Assembly (NCBI RefSeq): GCF_963675165.1
Contig: NC_087388.1
Coordinates: 5,213,047-5,277,046 of the forward strand
From: Halichondria panicea
Lineage: Eukaryota > Porifera > Demospongiae > Suberitida > Halichondriidae
Length of the DNA: 64,000 nt
Direction of reading: 5' to 3'
Positions 10,101-22,035 of the stretch are shown one piece after another (positions within the stretch are counted from its first letter, which is position 1; every line of letters starts with the position of its first letter). The notes below the pieces were generated by a model. The model had not been told where the DNA came from and did no database searches. It saw nothing but the letters and a program-made list of their open reading frames with translations. The position numbers were made by a program, and so were the translations under genes.

Positions 10101-13100
10101 AAAGGCTGTTAATTTGGGGGCTGGTCAAGTCGTCAAAGAATAATAATCCTGACCGCAGTAGCAGATGAAAGTGTATAGTGTGCACTTTTGTCTTCCCTCA
10201 TAAACTACACACACTATAATCAGAGTCACCCACCTCTCTGTTAAGACACCCATGCAGACAAGGCTCATACAATACTTACTTTATTTCCAAAGGTATACTG
10301 TATATCTAGATACTGAGCTATTTCCATGACTTTAGTTCAAAGCTATAATTATCACACCTGATCAACCTCACAGTCATCGTCCAACTCAAGGCTGCTCCTC
10401 TCTCTCTTGAGATATCCAATGAGGCTCCCGTTGGCCATATATGGCATCACTATGGCAATGCCGGGCCCAGCATCGAGACACACCCCGATCAGGGACATGA
10501 CATGAGGATGGTCAAAGTCTTGCATCTTGTTCACCTCGCACACCATGCTCTGAAGATCCGACAACGAGAACAAACCTGCAAGGTAAACATGAACAATTCA
10601 GGTTATAATTACAATCCTCTATATAATTATAGGGGAAGCATAATTTAGTGAATATGCTTACAAATACAACAGACTAATTACATCAATTAAGCTAGCTATG
10701 AAATTGTACTGTCAGAGAAATGCACCTTTTAGTGTCTTCATGGCCACCCCTTGTATAGGTACATTGTTCCAGTCTGTCAAGATGCCCTTGTACACAATGC
10801 CAAATTCACCTGATAATTATTCCATAAAATAAATTATTTGCACATCTTTGTTTACCTTGTCCTATTGCAGTACTGGAGAGCTTCAATATTGAGGCTGGTA
10901 TTTTTATTGAGTCTGGGATGGACTCAGCAATCTCAACAAGTTCTGATTCTGTGAGTCAGTGAATACTCAGTGCAAACTATAATAATTATAGAACTAAACT
11001 TACTAACGAGTGCTGTATTGCCATCCATAGGATATATTTCCTCCCGTGTTCCCCTGTAACAATGAATAAGATGATTGAACAGCTACTATTTTTATTACTT
11101 ACGAATTAGCCATGATTTCCATCATCTGTTCTTGCAGAGCAATTGACATGATCCTCCTCCGATATTTCTGATATAAACGGACAAAAATGATCAGTATTAC
11201 AAACACGATCATCACAATAACCCCCAAAACACTCGGGATGATGATTTCCAGTGGAACTGCAGCCACAGGAACTGTGTAGGTCAGTTGCTGGTCCAATACT
11301 TGAGAGATGTTGCTCCCAACGTTCACCTGAAGAGGACAGTAACACAATTACGCTATACCCTATAGTCACTTACTTGTATCGTGGCTGAGTTTTCCCCTCC
11401 TGGAGGCTCCAAGGGGGCGGTACAGATGATTTCACTCCCTCTTAAGCTACCGGGTGTCCTGATACACTCCTCCCCTCCCACTGTCACTTGTATCTCACTG
11501 GTCTCCACTGAGTCGAGATTATCACCCTGGACACACACACAATAACAGTAGTATGGTCAGTGTATACTAGTTATAGGACGTACCACAATGCGCATGAGCG
11601 TCTCTGTGCCACTGGTGACCTCTTGAGAACTCTCTAATTTAAATTTAGAAGGATCTGATTGGACGCTGATAAGGAGGTGTGCTTGTGTAATGAGTGAGAC
11701 ATTATCAAACAGTAGGGCATAGTCTAATGGTGTCAGTGAGATTGTTGTCAGACTAGGAGTCAAGCATGTCATGGTGGTATTGTCCACAACACTGCAGTTA
11801 CTCCTCTGTAGAGGAGGGACAGTGCATCATGTACTGTTACAGTATATATTTTCAGGGCTTGAACAAGCCACAAAAATTCTCAGTCATGGGTCAATAATAA
11901 ATTAATGACACTACAACTTCGGTACAAGTACTATAGTGGCTGCAAAATTTTCATTCAAGATAAAATGCTGTTTGTGACCATCGAAAATTACCTGCTATAT
12001 ACGGCAGCTTACCAGAGGAGCCCCCATTGGCTGGTGGTAGACCTCCAAAACAATCTGTTCTACCACGTCCAAGTTCACTCCAGTAAAGGTCAATGTGATG
12101 CCTCCACTAGGAATAGTGTTGCTAGGAAACACGGCAGTCACATTAGGGTTGTTACGATAACTGAAGACCACTCCTGGATTGCTGACTCTAGCAGCATCAA
12201 TGGACACCACTACCAAAGCAGCGGAGGTGAGGGGTCCTGCTGTGGTCGTGCAACGAATCTCGTCAGATTGGATAGATCTGCAGGGAAAAGTTTGAGCATT
12301 GTCAATTAATAGCTACTTAATAATTATAGTATCACTCACGATATGTTGCAGACGTAGTTTGACCCGCTGATTTCCAGAGAGATTCTAGTGTCACCCTGGT
12401 TACCCACATCCAGTGCAGTCCCCATCACAACCACTGCAGTTCCCCCATCCATGGATCCAAAGGTCGGAGTCACACTGCTGACAGTAGGATCCACCACAGT
12501 GAAGAAGCCACCGTTTACAATGGCTACTCTAGAGTCGATGGTCAGAGAGAATTCTTTTGACCCTTCTGTTACAAAATTGGTCGTCTCACAGACAAACTGC
12601 TGCCATCGTATGTAACCAATAATGAGGGGAGTGCAGGCCACGCCTCCTAATGTAAGGTTGGAGTTCTGAAGGCTGACAAAAGTTCCTCCAAAGTCGGTGC
12701 TCATCACAGTGATTGCTGTACCACCCTCAACTGGTCCTGTGTGTGCAGGTCGCACTTATTCCATATCAATTCAACAAACAAAAAAAAGTGACCGTCTCAG
12801 ATTTGGACGAAACTTGGCACATAAGTAGTATATGAGGTGACATTATGCAACACAAGTTTTAAGCTCTGTTCATTGTATGGCTTCCGGGTTAGGGCTAATT
12901 GAAATAATTATAGCGAAATCTGTACACTGGCTAATACTTAATGCCCAGTAACACTTTCAGTTTTAATTTTCAAAGTTTTGCACTTTACCATCTTATAGTC
13001 TTTCACGTGATATGTTATATAGCTTCAATCAATAAAGTAGCTGCGGGAGGGTGTAATCAGTGAACTTTGAACTTTGATTACTTAAAAAGTGGTATTTAAA

Positions 13101-16100
13101 TTTCCCCGAAAAAATTTCCTAATTTATTTTGGGGCATGGTCTAATATCTATACGAATTTGATTGTGGGCTTTCTATGGGCTCAGGAGATACGAATCAGAA
13201 TGACATTCCAAGTTTGGCTCAAATGTGTTATCACAGTACATGCATAATAAGTTCACAATAATAATAGTGCCAACTCATCATTAGTGCATGTACACTGAAT
13301 AAAAACTCTGATATCTAATTTTCTGCCAAAACGGTACGTAGTTTCTCTGAAGCAAACTTGGACTCTTTCTTTAGCAATGTGTAAGTACGGCCTGTTCTTG
13401 TTCTTGGATCAACTGTTCCAAGTATGTGTTTAGCTGGTACAGTGTGTATGTCCGGACAGCTGGATACTTAAATGAGTTACTAGGCCCATGAGGGTGGAGA
13501 AACGTTAGTTTTACTCGGCTGTTTTCAACATGCACCTGCAGCACACATGCTAACCACCATTGACCATCACGCAAACAAGTGACAAAACTAGAAATTGACT
13601 CCACTGCTATGTCAGTATCCCCTGATGCAACTCTCTCTTCTTTGAATGTGATACAGGTTGAGAATAGTCTAACTTGCACTTTATCAACCGAGATAGGCAT
13701 GCACGTACGAGTGTAGCTTACGAGTACCTGGAATTGTTCGAGCGTTTTTGGAATCTTCGCTCAAGATTCTGCTGTTCCCTCTTGTAGTCTTCATTACTGC
13801 AATATTCAAAGTAAACTGCTGGTATATGCTAATGGGATGCCCAATCAAATAGTTAGCGAGGAGTCATTATTTGATCATTATACGGCCTTTGCAGACTAGC
13901 TCTGGCAGCAAGTCGTTTAACTGTTCCCCCAAGACCATCACAAGCTCCTTTCCCATGAGAGGTAGCTGAAAAGTGCCACTCGGTAGATATTCCAAAATCA
14001 TCCTTGTGGTGGCACAAGTTGACGAAATTCTTCCTATTCTTGTACTGGGACCCAGCATCTGGACTAGAGAGAACCCCTTTTTCTTCGACAAGCTCTTTTG
14101 ACTTTTGAGCCATGTAATCAACTGAATTTTCTTAATCGACTAGCTTTGGGGCAAAACAGTGAGAATTTGTATTTGCTCACTTTTTTGTGTGGTTTTGTTA
14201 AATTTTTCTTTCAATTGTTTGAGTATTTTATTTCACTCCCGTCATCATGCATGTGGTTCTGCACTAACGATCGTTTGCCTCATTGCTTTAGTGATCTCCT
14301 CAAATTTTTTTCTGGGTAACGAGGCTGGCTATGAGAGTTCCGCAATTAAGGGAATAATATAATTATGCATGCAATGCAGCATTCATGTAGACTACATGGA
14401 TTGAAAATAAGGTTTGTGTACTACTTTTTTAACAGTATTATGTAAGGGAATGGAATGTGTCACCACATTCTGATTTGTATCTCCTGAGCCCATAGAAACC
14501 CCAAAGCCAAATTCGTACAGACATTAGATTAGGCCCTAAAATAAATTATGAAAAATTTTTGGGAAAATTAAAACACTGCTTTTTAAGCAATCAAAGTTCA
14601 AAGTTCAAAGTTCACTGATTACACCCTCCCGCAGCTGCTTTATTAATTGAAGCCATATAACATATCACGTGAAAGAGAATTTTCTGTACTATAAGATGGT
14701 AAAGTGCAAAACTTTAAAAATTAAAACTGAAAGTTTTACTGGGCATTAAGTGTTAGCCAGTGTACAGATTTCGATATTATTTCAATTAGCCTTAATCCAG
14801 AAGCCATACAATGAATAGAGCTTAAACTTGTGTTGCATCAATGTCACCTCAAGTACTACTTATGTGCCAAGTTTCGTCCAAATCTGAGACGGTCACTTTT
14901 TTTGTTTTGTTGAATTGATGTGGAATACACTAGTTTAGTATATCCTCACATAGTAAGCTAAGCATACTAGCATGCATGCATATGCTCATATAATTATAAC
15001 CTCGATCCCATCCCCTCTCACCGTCTTTCTCAATAGAGAGCGGCCTGGAATCGACCTCATAAATCATATCCATGCAGTTTAAAAGGCTAGTAATGCAAGT
15101 GTGATATATACTTTGACTACACTACATATGCAGTGTGCATGTGTACGTACATACGTACAGAAAAATGATAGGTGATATACTATACGCTGACTGCATTCTT
15201 ACCTAATATTGGAGTGAATGAGTTGATGACAGGGGCAGGAAGATTTATCCCCTCAGTAATGAAAGTATTGGAGCACTCTTGCCTCACCTCACAACTACCC
15301 TCACACCACCCACATGCGAACTCTGACCCCATTCTGACTGCAATACATTCTGAATATCCACTGGCCAAGTCACGACAATCATACAACGTCACTGTGTGTG
15401 TGGGTGCGTGAACTAGTAGATTGTCTAGACTATCTGGAAGTGCCTATCCAAATATTATGATTCACAGATAATGGTACCTGACAATGATTGCATGGTGTTG
15501 CTCAGTGTGTGGTTGATGTTATCCCCCGTCCAGGTTACCATAACAACCACAGGGAAACTTCCAACACCAGGGAAAAGTGTGCCGAACTATAAACCAAATT
15601 TTCAGTAGGTGCAATTAGTGCAATTATGCTTACTTAATTAGGAATGTGTTTACAAGTACATGAATGTGTGCATTATTTAATCTGCACAGCCGCACAAAGA
15701 ACTGCATGTTCCAGCTGTAACTGTTACGGGTTGCAATGCAACAAAAACTGATGATTCTATAGGCTTCTCTATAGCCATGCTCACAATAGTTTGATGCCAG
15801 AAGCATGCAGCAGCCATTTTTGTGAGACTTTCCTCTTCCAAAAATTCTTGCTCTAATTTGTTTCTTGGAAAAAATATTCGTAATATACATTACAAAAACT
15901 ACTGTCATTATTGTACACACTCTAAATTTTGGAGTGAAGCAAAACATGCCGAGGCGCATTAGCACATGTACAGCGGAACTTGCAACATTCTGTACATGTT
16001 AATCAGGCACGTAATTGTGTGCAAGTATCTATTGTGACAAACAGTACAAGTGATCCTCCTCATTCCACTGGATAATTCAATCACATAAGCCAACCATCAC

Positions 16101-19100
16101 AAAATTAATAAAATACTACAAATTAGTACTCACTTGTCCACTGCCCACTGTACACAGGATGGAGCTCTCGTTCTCATACTGAGCTGTCAGACTAACTCCA
16201 TTCACAACACAATAGTATTCGAAGCCATCCGTCTAATGGAGACGGAAGTCATGAAACAATCATATATACATGTGTCATGTGACTCACAGCAGGTATGAGG
16301 TTCCTGGTGGTCAGTCGAAGGTCCTGGGCCACCCTTACTGGTTGAGTGTACCCACCAGAGGGGGGTGTGTCCAATAGGGGACACTCGGTAGTGAAGTTTT
16401 TGCCTCCAGACACCTTTATATAGTACAGAGGATGTATATAGAGAGATACAGGTCACCATGAGCTCACCTGTAGGAAGTGAGATGGATTCCTGCAAGGAGC
16501 TGATGTTCCACTGCACTGCTTGTTGAGGTTACACCATCCACACGGACTATTCAGCCCAAGGCAATCCCTACAGCTATATACAACAGGTTATATTATAAAA
16601 ACATAATTATATTCTCCTGACGATGTTCTATAAGTGGTAGCTATCAAGTTGTGTCAAACAAGAAGGGCTCCCTCTCTCAATGAGCGAGTCGTTGAGCATC
16701 AAGTCCAAACTGTCAACTCCAGTGTGAAGGAAGGGTCGTTTTGTGTAGTCCCTATATACTGTACGTGCTACCAGTTTTTGCAGACAATGAATTTAGAATC
16801 ATTTAGCCCTATCTACCTGGACATATACAATATTATCTTTACTTGCAATTTCTTCAGCTATAATTATTTTCAGCTACGCATGCAGTTACCTATATCGCTA
16901 TTTATAGACATGCCCAGACACAATCTATCTCAGACCTTATTGTTTGCTCATCCGGATATAAAAGTGAAAAATCGGCCTGGATTGACTAGCTACACATAAA
17001 ACAATAGTTGTGATCATGGAGAGTTGTATTTAAGCTTATAATTATTATACTTGCCTTGAATATTTGCATTCAATATGGGTGGATACCTTTTTCCTGCTGA
17101 GCAATTGTAGATAGTAAGTGCTTGGTTGGTGATATCAAATGACAGATTGAACAAAGAGCTCTGAAAACCCAGGTTGATGTTTGCAGTCACTCCAGGGTAG
17201 TCAGGTACCAGCCCTTCAATATCACAACTGAACACTGTTCCCGGGATGACCTCGACAGCTGGTACTATGATAGGTGGAAAACGTCCTTCACTGTCGGCCA
17301 GATGACAGTAGAAGCTCTCTCCAGGAAGGGGGTTAGGCAGGCCGGGAGAGGTCAGGGTAACTGTGAGCTGTGTAGGTACGTCTGATCTTAGACACAACTA
17401 TAATTATACACAAGCCTTACTTTATTAGTAAGGTCAAGCACAAGTTGCATAGGTTCCACAGTATTAGAAGTAAAACAGTTGGCATAGTTCTCTATCCATC
17501 GACTGGAGAGACTGGAGTTTTGACACTGTGTCTGTCGAGAGCACTTGTTCTCCACCACACACCACCCACACAACGGGTTAAGGTCATTGGTACAACTGGT
17601 ACAGTTTGTATGCTGGAAACACTCCTCTATGGGTACTTGGAATACCTACAGAGAGGGGAGGGGTTGATATAGGGTAGGACATACATGTAAGCATTAACTC
17701 ACAGAGTTTTGAGTGGCTGCTGTGATGTAGTTCAGTCCCTCCTGCCATGACAAACGATACACATGAGAGGTAACTGGCTGATTGTAGAATGAGCTATCAG
17801 CTGTGTCCAGGGTCGATGTACCACTGACATCGAACTGTGAAGAAACAATGCCATTAATTACAGACTAACTTACTCAAACTAACTTACTCCTAGTATCCTA
17901 TGATCATCAGTTGTTGCCACAAACAAAAAAGAAAACTGATCCACCTTCACAGCTACTGAAGAAACAGGGAAAAGGTTGCTGTCCCCGAAGTTAATACGAA
18001 CTGGTGCTATTAGGTCAATACCACCATTTGGGGCAAGAAGGCCGACTGGACTGGGTGTGTCACATCTGTCTACTGGTATCTGGAAAATGAAGTGTGCATG
18101 TGAATTGCTATAGTAATGCCAGTATAATTTAATAATGGAATACAAACCTGAGGCTGAGGCAGAGTATCGCAGCTTTTTAGGTCTGTTCCCCATTGTAAGC
18201 CAACGTCTTCCCCAGCAGTCCGTGACACAATACAAGAGTCATATTTAGCGTCCATAGCTTCATTGACAGCAGTGATATTGACCACACAAATAGAGTTAGT
18301 ACTGCTGGAGCAAAGAGTTACCACAGCAGTGGGTCCAGATATCCCACTGAAGTCCTCCATTAATGACACTGCACACACATTAGTACGGTCAGTGATAGAC
18401 TGAAAGCCACAATCGAATCCCAGTTCATACAAAGCAGTCACTCCACAGGTACTTGGGCCTCCACAATCAGGCATGATGCAAATACGTAATAGTTTTATAG
18501 CTTGTGCTAAAACAGGTTCGCTATCGACGACAACATAGTAGGCAAATCCACCACTCACAAAACCACCAAATGCATAGAAGTATCGTGCCAAGGAATCAGC
18601 AACCTCAACAACCAGTTCATTGCGTGTGCCTGATGAATTGCTGTCGGAAGATCTATTGAAATCCTCTCCAAATTGTTGCAGTACCATTGTCAGTACTTCA
18701 AGGCCCTCCTTCATTGCTCCAGTGTAGAAATTGTCTCCTGACATAAATATAGCTGCTCCAAAGGGAATAAAATCTCCCCCTATAGCATTACTGACACTTC
18801 TGATAGGACCAGCACTGAGGTCGCTTGTATTGTACACAGAGCAAGAGAGATCAAATAAACAAACCACCAACATCCCAGTAGAGCTCAAGGCCAGTCCTTC
18901 GTTAATGATAACTGCTCCTAGATCAACTCTCTCCTCTTGTATTAGCTGAGCATTCAGTCTATACAGGTAGTTGTCTGCAGTGAGAAATGTTCTCCCAGTG
19001 GAGTCCACCTGCAGTCCTGGGATACCTTCAGTGTAATCAAAGGAGAAATATTGAGAATGAGCTGCTCTTTGCAGCAGAAACAAAAATAAGAGTGACAATA

Positions 19101-19104
19101 ACAT
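6348..19104 (-). CDS. RTK1: MET-like receptor tyrosine kinase (Sema-PSI-IPT-TM-kinase)
   Basis: A transmembrane receptor kinase of about 1,600 residues in about 24 exons. Exon 1 (18148-19104) starts at ATG 19104 with leader [17 protein letters not shown] and encodes most of a Sema-like domain. Exons near 17889-18080 and 17702-17837 finish it, 17421-17646 is a PSI module ([15 protein letters not shown]), 17090-17376 an Ig/IPT-like module, 16468-16574 a second PSI, 15206-15392 a third cysteine-rich unit, and 12341-12738 and 12013-12282 IPT repeats. 11106-11328 holds the membrane helix. Kinase exons run 10812 to 6637: glycine loop GEFGIVYKG (10732-10812), VAMK lysine, HRDLAARNC (9743-9860), [16 protein letters not shown] (8333-8494), [11 protein letters not shown] (7466-7611). 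The tail (6348-6469) has NHYVDG. All catalytic residues are present and I found no break. A 2.2 kb transposon sits in intron 10. The MET-like call rests on domain order; exact orthology is unknown. Confidence 0.85.
7632..8288. repeat. intronic dispersed repeat with internal hairpin (GCACCGCGGGTG...CCGAGGCATAA family)
   Basis: It lies between the helix F exon and the activation-loop exon of RTK1. One end reads ATGAAAGCACCGCAGGTGC...GCCTCAGTGGAGGTGTCAAA, the other CTGCGCATGCGCACCGAGAC. The same ends occur at 63385-63955 and, as single ends, at 23103 and 25900. Inside, AACGCTAGCTGCAAGAGTAA (7899) pairs with its reverse complement near 8000, and CCCTCTAGTG pairs with CACTAGAGGG, forming a strong hairpin. 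No protein is visible. It is probably a foldback element. Confidence 0.6.
8969..9211. mobile_element. MITE with TACCGTATAGCGGGAAATTT termini
   Basis: The termini TACCGTATAGCGGGAAATTT and AAATTTCCCGTTATACGGTA are imperfect inverted repeats, and inversion continues inward (GGGTGCAAATTTTCGC versus GCGAAATTTTGCACC). The flanks suggest a TA target duplication. It is about 243 bp with no coding capacity, lying in an RTK1 intron. Related elements occur at 1389-1571 and, more distantly, 29170-29389 and 48110-48333. Confidence 0.75.
9290..9640 (+). other. unidentified coding-like remnant in RTK1 intron
   Basis: Two adjacent frames in the same phase (9325-9561, then 9562 onward) are separated by a single TAG and read like decayed protein ([36 protein letters not shown]). 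The segment is absent from the equivalent RTK4 intron, whose sequence resumes at GTGGCTGATGAGAAACAAGGA (9649 here), so it appears inserted. I do not recognise the protein; a transposon or pseudogene fragment is most likely. The frame could also be chance. Confidence 0.3.
12759..14925. mobile_element. DNA transposon with ~450 bp terminal inverted repeats
   Basis: The left arm starts TTCCATATCAATTCAACAAA and the right arm ends as its near-reverse complement (TTGAATTGATGTGGAA). The arms stay recognisable inward to about 13205 and 14475, so each is roughly 450 bp. TA lies immediately outside both ends (12757-12758, 14926-14927), and RTK2 retains an uninterrupted ACTTAGCTGC at the same intron position, so TA is the likely target duplication. 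The 1.3 kb interior carries a decayed minus-strand protein gene. The element lies in RTK1 intron 10 and should be spliced out. Superfamily not assigned. Confidence 0.8.
13371..14113 (-). pseudogene. decayed transposon protein (TSHGK-CDG-GG-KR motif)
   Basis: The minus strand from 14113 encodes [20 protein letters not shown] followed by [14 protein letters not shown], a motif block I associate with proteins carried by animal DNA transposons. The frame then hits TAA and TAG codons (about 13850-13720) while still reading family-like sequence, and resumes at 13700-13371 with [11 protein letters not shown] and [14 protein letters not shown], which look like a C-terminal WW/HPxGP module. At least three stops or shifts make it non-functional. 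Its position centrally between long inverted repeats supports it being the element's own protein. The family link is from memory of motif shape, not a search. Confidence 0.6.
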
Positions 19105-19179
19105 AGCTACCTCTTAGTTAGGCCAATGTTAATCAATGTCTTATTTCTGGTTTGGGAATCACTTTACCACTAGTGAGGG

Positions 19180-20879
19180 TAGCCTCGAGACCAGCCGTTC
19201 CTTATCTGAAAGAACGCCTGGTCAAGTTTAGCCTCGATTCAAGGCCGATTAAAATACGTATTTTAATCGGCCTGGAATCGAGGCTAGGTCAAGTTCTAAT
19301 GTGCAACTTGTCCAGCTGAGTCAGCGTTTATAGCATCATAATGATATTCATGGGTAATACACCTTGGGCGGACCTTGTGCAGGCAATTACCTGTCCAAGA
19401 AATTCCTGGACCGCTGGACCAAAGATATAGGAAGGGAAGGATTGGCAACGGTAGAAAATTTGAAGCTATCCGTGACACGCTTATGTCATTGGAATGCATC
19501 ACTTTGCCTCTACTTTTGTTGCCTCCAAACTATGGCAATAAAAATAACAGAGAGAACAAGTCCTTATTAACTCTGAAAGAAGTCATTGATGACAGATGCA
19601 AGTTGGCATCCCAAGAATCTGCCTCATGTTAAATACTGAGAGGGATTCTCAAAGTCATGATCAACAAGAAAGAGAGAAGCTCAGAAACAACACTTTAATA
19701 CTTAGACAATACTGCTTGTGTTCATGTCCATTCTCACATTTGATACAAGCTCTGGGCGTGTATGCACAAGAACTAGATAACATAGATAGACTGATAGTAC
19801 TGTAGCCATTATCAATATTCTCTGTAACATGTTCTGTACGACATTTTATTAATACCAAATTTTAATAAATTATCAACATTTCACAAGTCATATAAACTGC
19901 CATAATAAGCTGCATAATGGACTGCTGCTGCATGAGGTAGAGCTGGTGCTATACAACTGTACAGGTCTTTTGCATGTAACAAAGTCTTTCATTTCGTTTT
20001 TATAATATGTAGCCCAAAATAGTCGATCAACTCTTCCTTCTTCAGCTTCATAAATTTCTTCCAGCATACTGATAGTACGATGAAGATCTAATAGTATGAC
20101 TGTGTATGTGGGGGGGGGGGGGGCATATGAATGAGTTAGTAAAACACTGTGGCACTGACCTGGGAGCTTTCTATCCCAGTTCTGTTTCTTACTATAATTA
20201 TAAGCCGATAATCAGGCCTTACACCTCCAGTCATAATTATTTTCTGCAACTGACTAAAATTTAAAACACAAAACCTGTACCAGTTGATGGACCTGACATT
20301 GATAAACACTCTCATGAAGTCAGTATAATTTTAAAAGCATGTGTGTTTCTTAAAAAGGGAGCATAAAACGTCAGATGAAATAAGCCATACTCAACACTAC
20401 AACACATTCTAAATGGTATGAATAGGCGATTTTTGCCTTTCAGTAGATCAACCTACATACATACAACCAAGAAAACTTGAAGAATAGTAATATAGATGAG
20501 TACTGTTTCTTAAAAAGGGATCAAACCTTGTAAAATTGTAGTTTTTCTGTAGTAAAAAGTCTTTGTTTCTTTAGTTTTACAAACTGGCAAGATAATCTAA
20601 CTCTAAATAAAGCACAACATCAGTGTAACACCATGAGAGGTCATGAGGCACTAAAGGAAGACCATAGCAGACTTTTTCTGCTTTTCGCGGGCATTCTGGC
20701 AGGAAAACAGGCGAGTCACGGATGGTTTCATTACAAAACTGCAGAAACACATGTAAAATGATCACGTGAACCACTTCCGTTGCCAATCCTTCCCTCCTAT
20801 ATCTTTGGCTGGACAGTGCTACATTAATAGAACTTGACCAGGCGCTCTTTCAGATAACGAACGGCTGGTCTCGAGGCTA
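19180..20879. mobile_element. Mutator-like element, 9 bp target duplication, TAGCCTCGAGACC ends
   Basis: It starts TAGCCTCGAGACCAGCCGTT and ends with the reverse complement (GGCTGGTCTCGAGGCTA). TAGTGAGGG flanks both ends (19171-19179 and 20880-20888), a perfect 9 bp target duplication. Inverted similarity continues inward (TATCTGAAAGA, CGCCTGGTCAAGTT, then GGAAGGATTGGCAACGG), with about 100 bp of extra sequence in the left arm. The interior contains a G14 run near 20110 and short frames I do not recognise; no transposase is identifiable. The 9 bp duplication suggests Mutator (MULE). It lies just upstream of the RTK1 start, about 75 bp away, so it may affect that promoter. Confidence 0.75.
19229..19286. 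mobile_element. 58 bp palindromic MITE nested in the larger element
   Basis: A nearly perfect palindrome from TAGCCTCGATTCAAGGCCGA to TCGGCCTGGAATCGAGGCTA centred on AATACGTATT. GGTCAAGTT is duplicated exactly on both sides (19220-19228, 19287-19295), a 9 bp target duplication. The opposite arm of the host element (GGTCAAGTTC on the other strand near 20830) lacks it, confirming a later insertion. Confidence 0.85.
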
Positions 20880-20910
20880 TAGTGAGGGAGGGAGGTTAGC
20901 ATTATTCATT

Positions 20911-20950
20911 ATTATGCCTCGAGGCGTAGCCGCACGAGGGAACGGTAAAG

Positions 20951-20985
<35 letters not shown>

Positions 20986-21560
20986 TGCCTGTGTGTCTGT
21001 GTGTCTGTTCCAGCTGTAACTGCTCAACGGTTGCAATGCGACGAAAGCTAACAGCTTCTATAGGCTTCTAGCCACGTTCTCTTGGATTAGATTTGTGGAT
21101 TAGCAAACTAAAGCTTCTTTCTCGAGTTATGGCTAGTTTGACTCACATTGAGGGCTGTTGCAGTCTCTTCAGAATCTTTCATAGCATCATCTGTCCGCAC
21201 AAACTTTCTATTCAACATATGAGTTAGCCTTGCACTAAAGCAATTTCACAAATAAGTAGCCATTTGTGAAATTGATCTCTTTGGACACACCCTTTAATTA
21301 TTCCTATGGATGTAATGCGCGCTCATTCCCATGCATGTGTGAGAAATAATATCCAAGATCCATATCCAGATCCTCCTGGCAGAATCATCTTTGTCTTGAA
21401 GGCCTGGTAAGCCACAAAACACTACCATATAACAATATAGATAACAATATGCATGTACACAGGTCTTTTCTTCTTACATATTATATACACTGAACTACAG
21501 ATCCTGGAAGAATCAATTTTCTTCTTTCTTGAGGTCCTAGTAAGCCACATAATACAACAA
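20911..21560 (+). repeat. dispersed repeat, uninterrupted copy, with (GT)n
   Basis: Homologous to 334-730 plus 3149-3430. It starts ATGCCTCGAGGCGTAGCCGC, carries a (GT)n tract near 20953-20984, then the TTCCAGCTGTAACTGCTCAA block. It provides the empty site for the CACTG element (near 21305). The block 21071-21238 is reversed relative to 483-658. The remaining stretch to 22035 shows nothing recognisable. Confidence 0.6.
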
Positions 21561-22035
21561 TAGATGCATGTAAATAAGTCTTTTCTTCTCAGTGACTTTA
21601 TATAGATAAGCTAACTTTAATATAAAATTCATTATAGAAACTAATATAACACTCTAATACTTTTCAGCGAAAGCAAAAAACATGGCGAGAGGCATTAGCA
21701 CAGCGCCAGCTTGAACACTAGTTGTTACATCATTTCCTGTAAGACCCCATTTCCTGTTAACTAGGTGCAATCATAGATAAAAGAGACAAATGGATAAGAA
21801 ACAGTTTCCCCCGGGATTCATTCGAGGCCGCCTACTGTACATGGAAAAAATGGCCAAAAACACAAAAAAGAGACAAATGATTGTCTTACTGTCAGTGTGA
21901 GAACCCTGCTGCTGAACTTTTACTTCTGTTTAATACTTGAGGCTATATGACACACAGTACACTACTTGTATAGGTTGTTCTAGCTGTATTATAGGTGTTA
22001 TTGGTACAAGAAACATCCTAAGTAGTGAAAGCAAT

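Noticed and set aside
11905-12309. 134-codon plus-strand frame antisense to an RTK1 IPT exon
   Set aside because: It is the shadow of a conserved coding exon on the minus strand; the same shadow recurs in RTK2 (30310-30558) and RTK3 (49252-49473).
20107-20121. G14 run as a telomere-like or quadruplex feature
   Set aside because: A single homopolymer with no repeated G-tracts around it; most likely slippage within the transposon.
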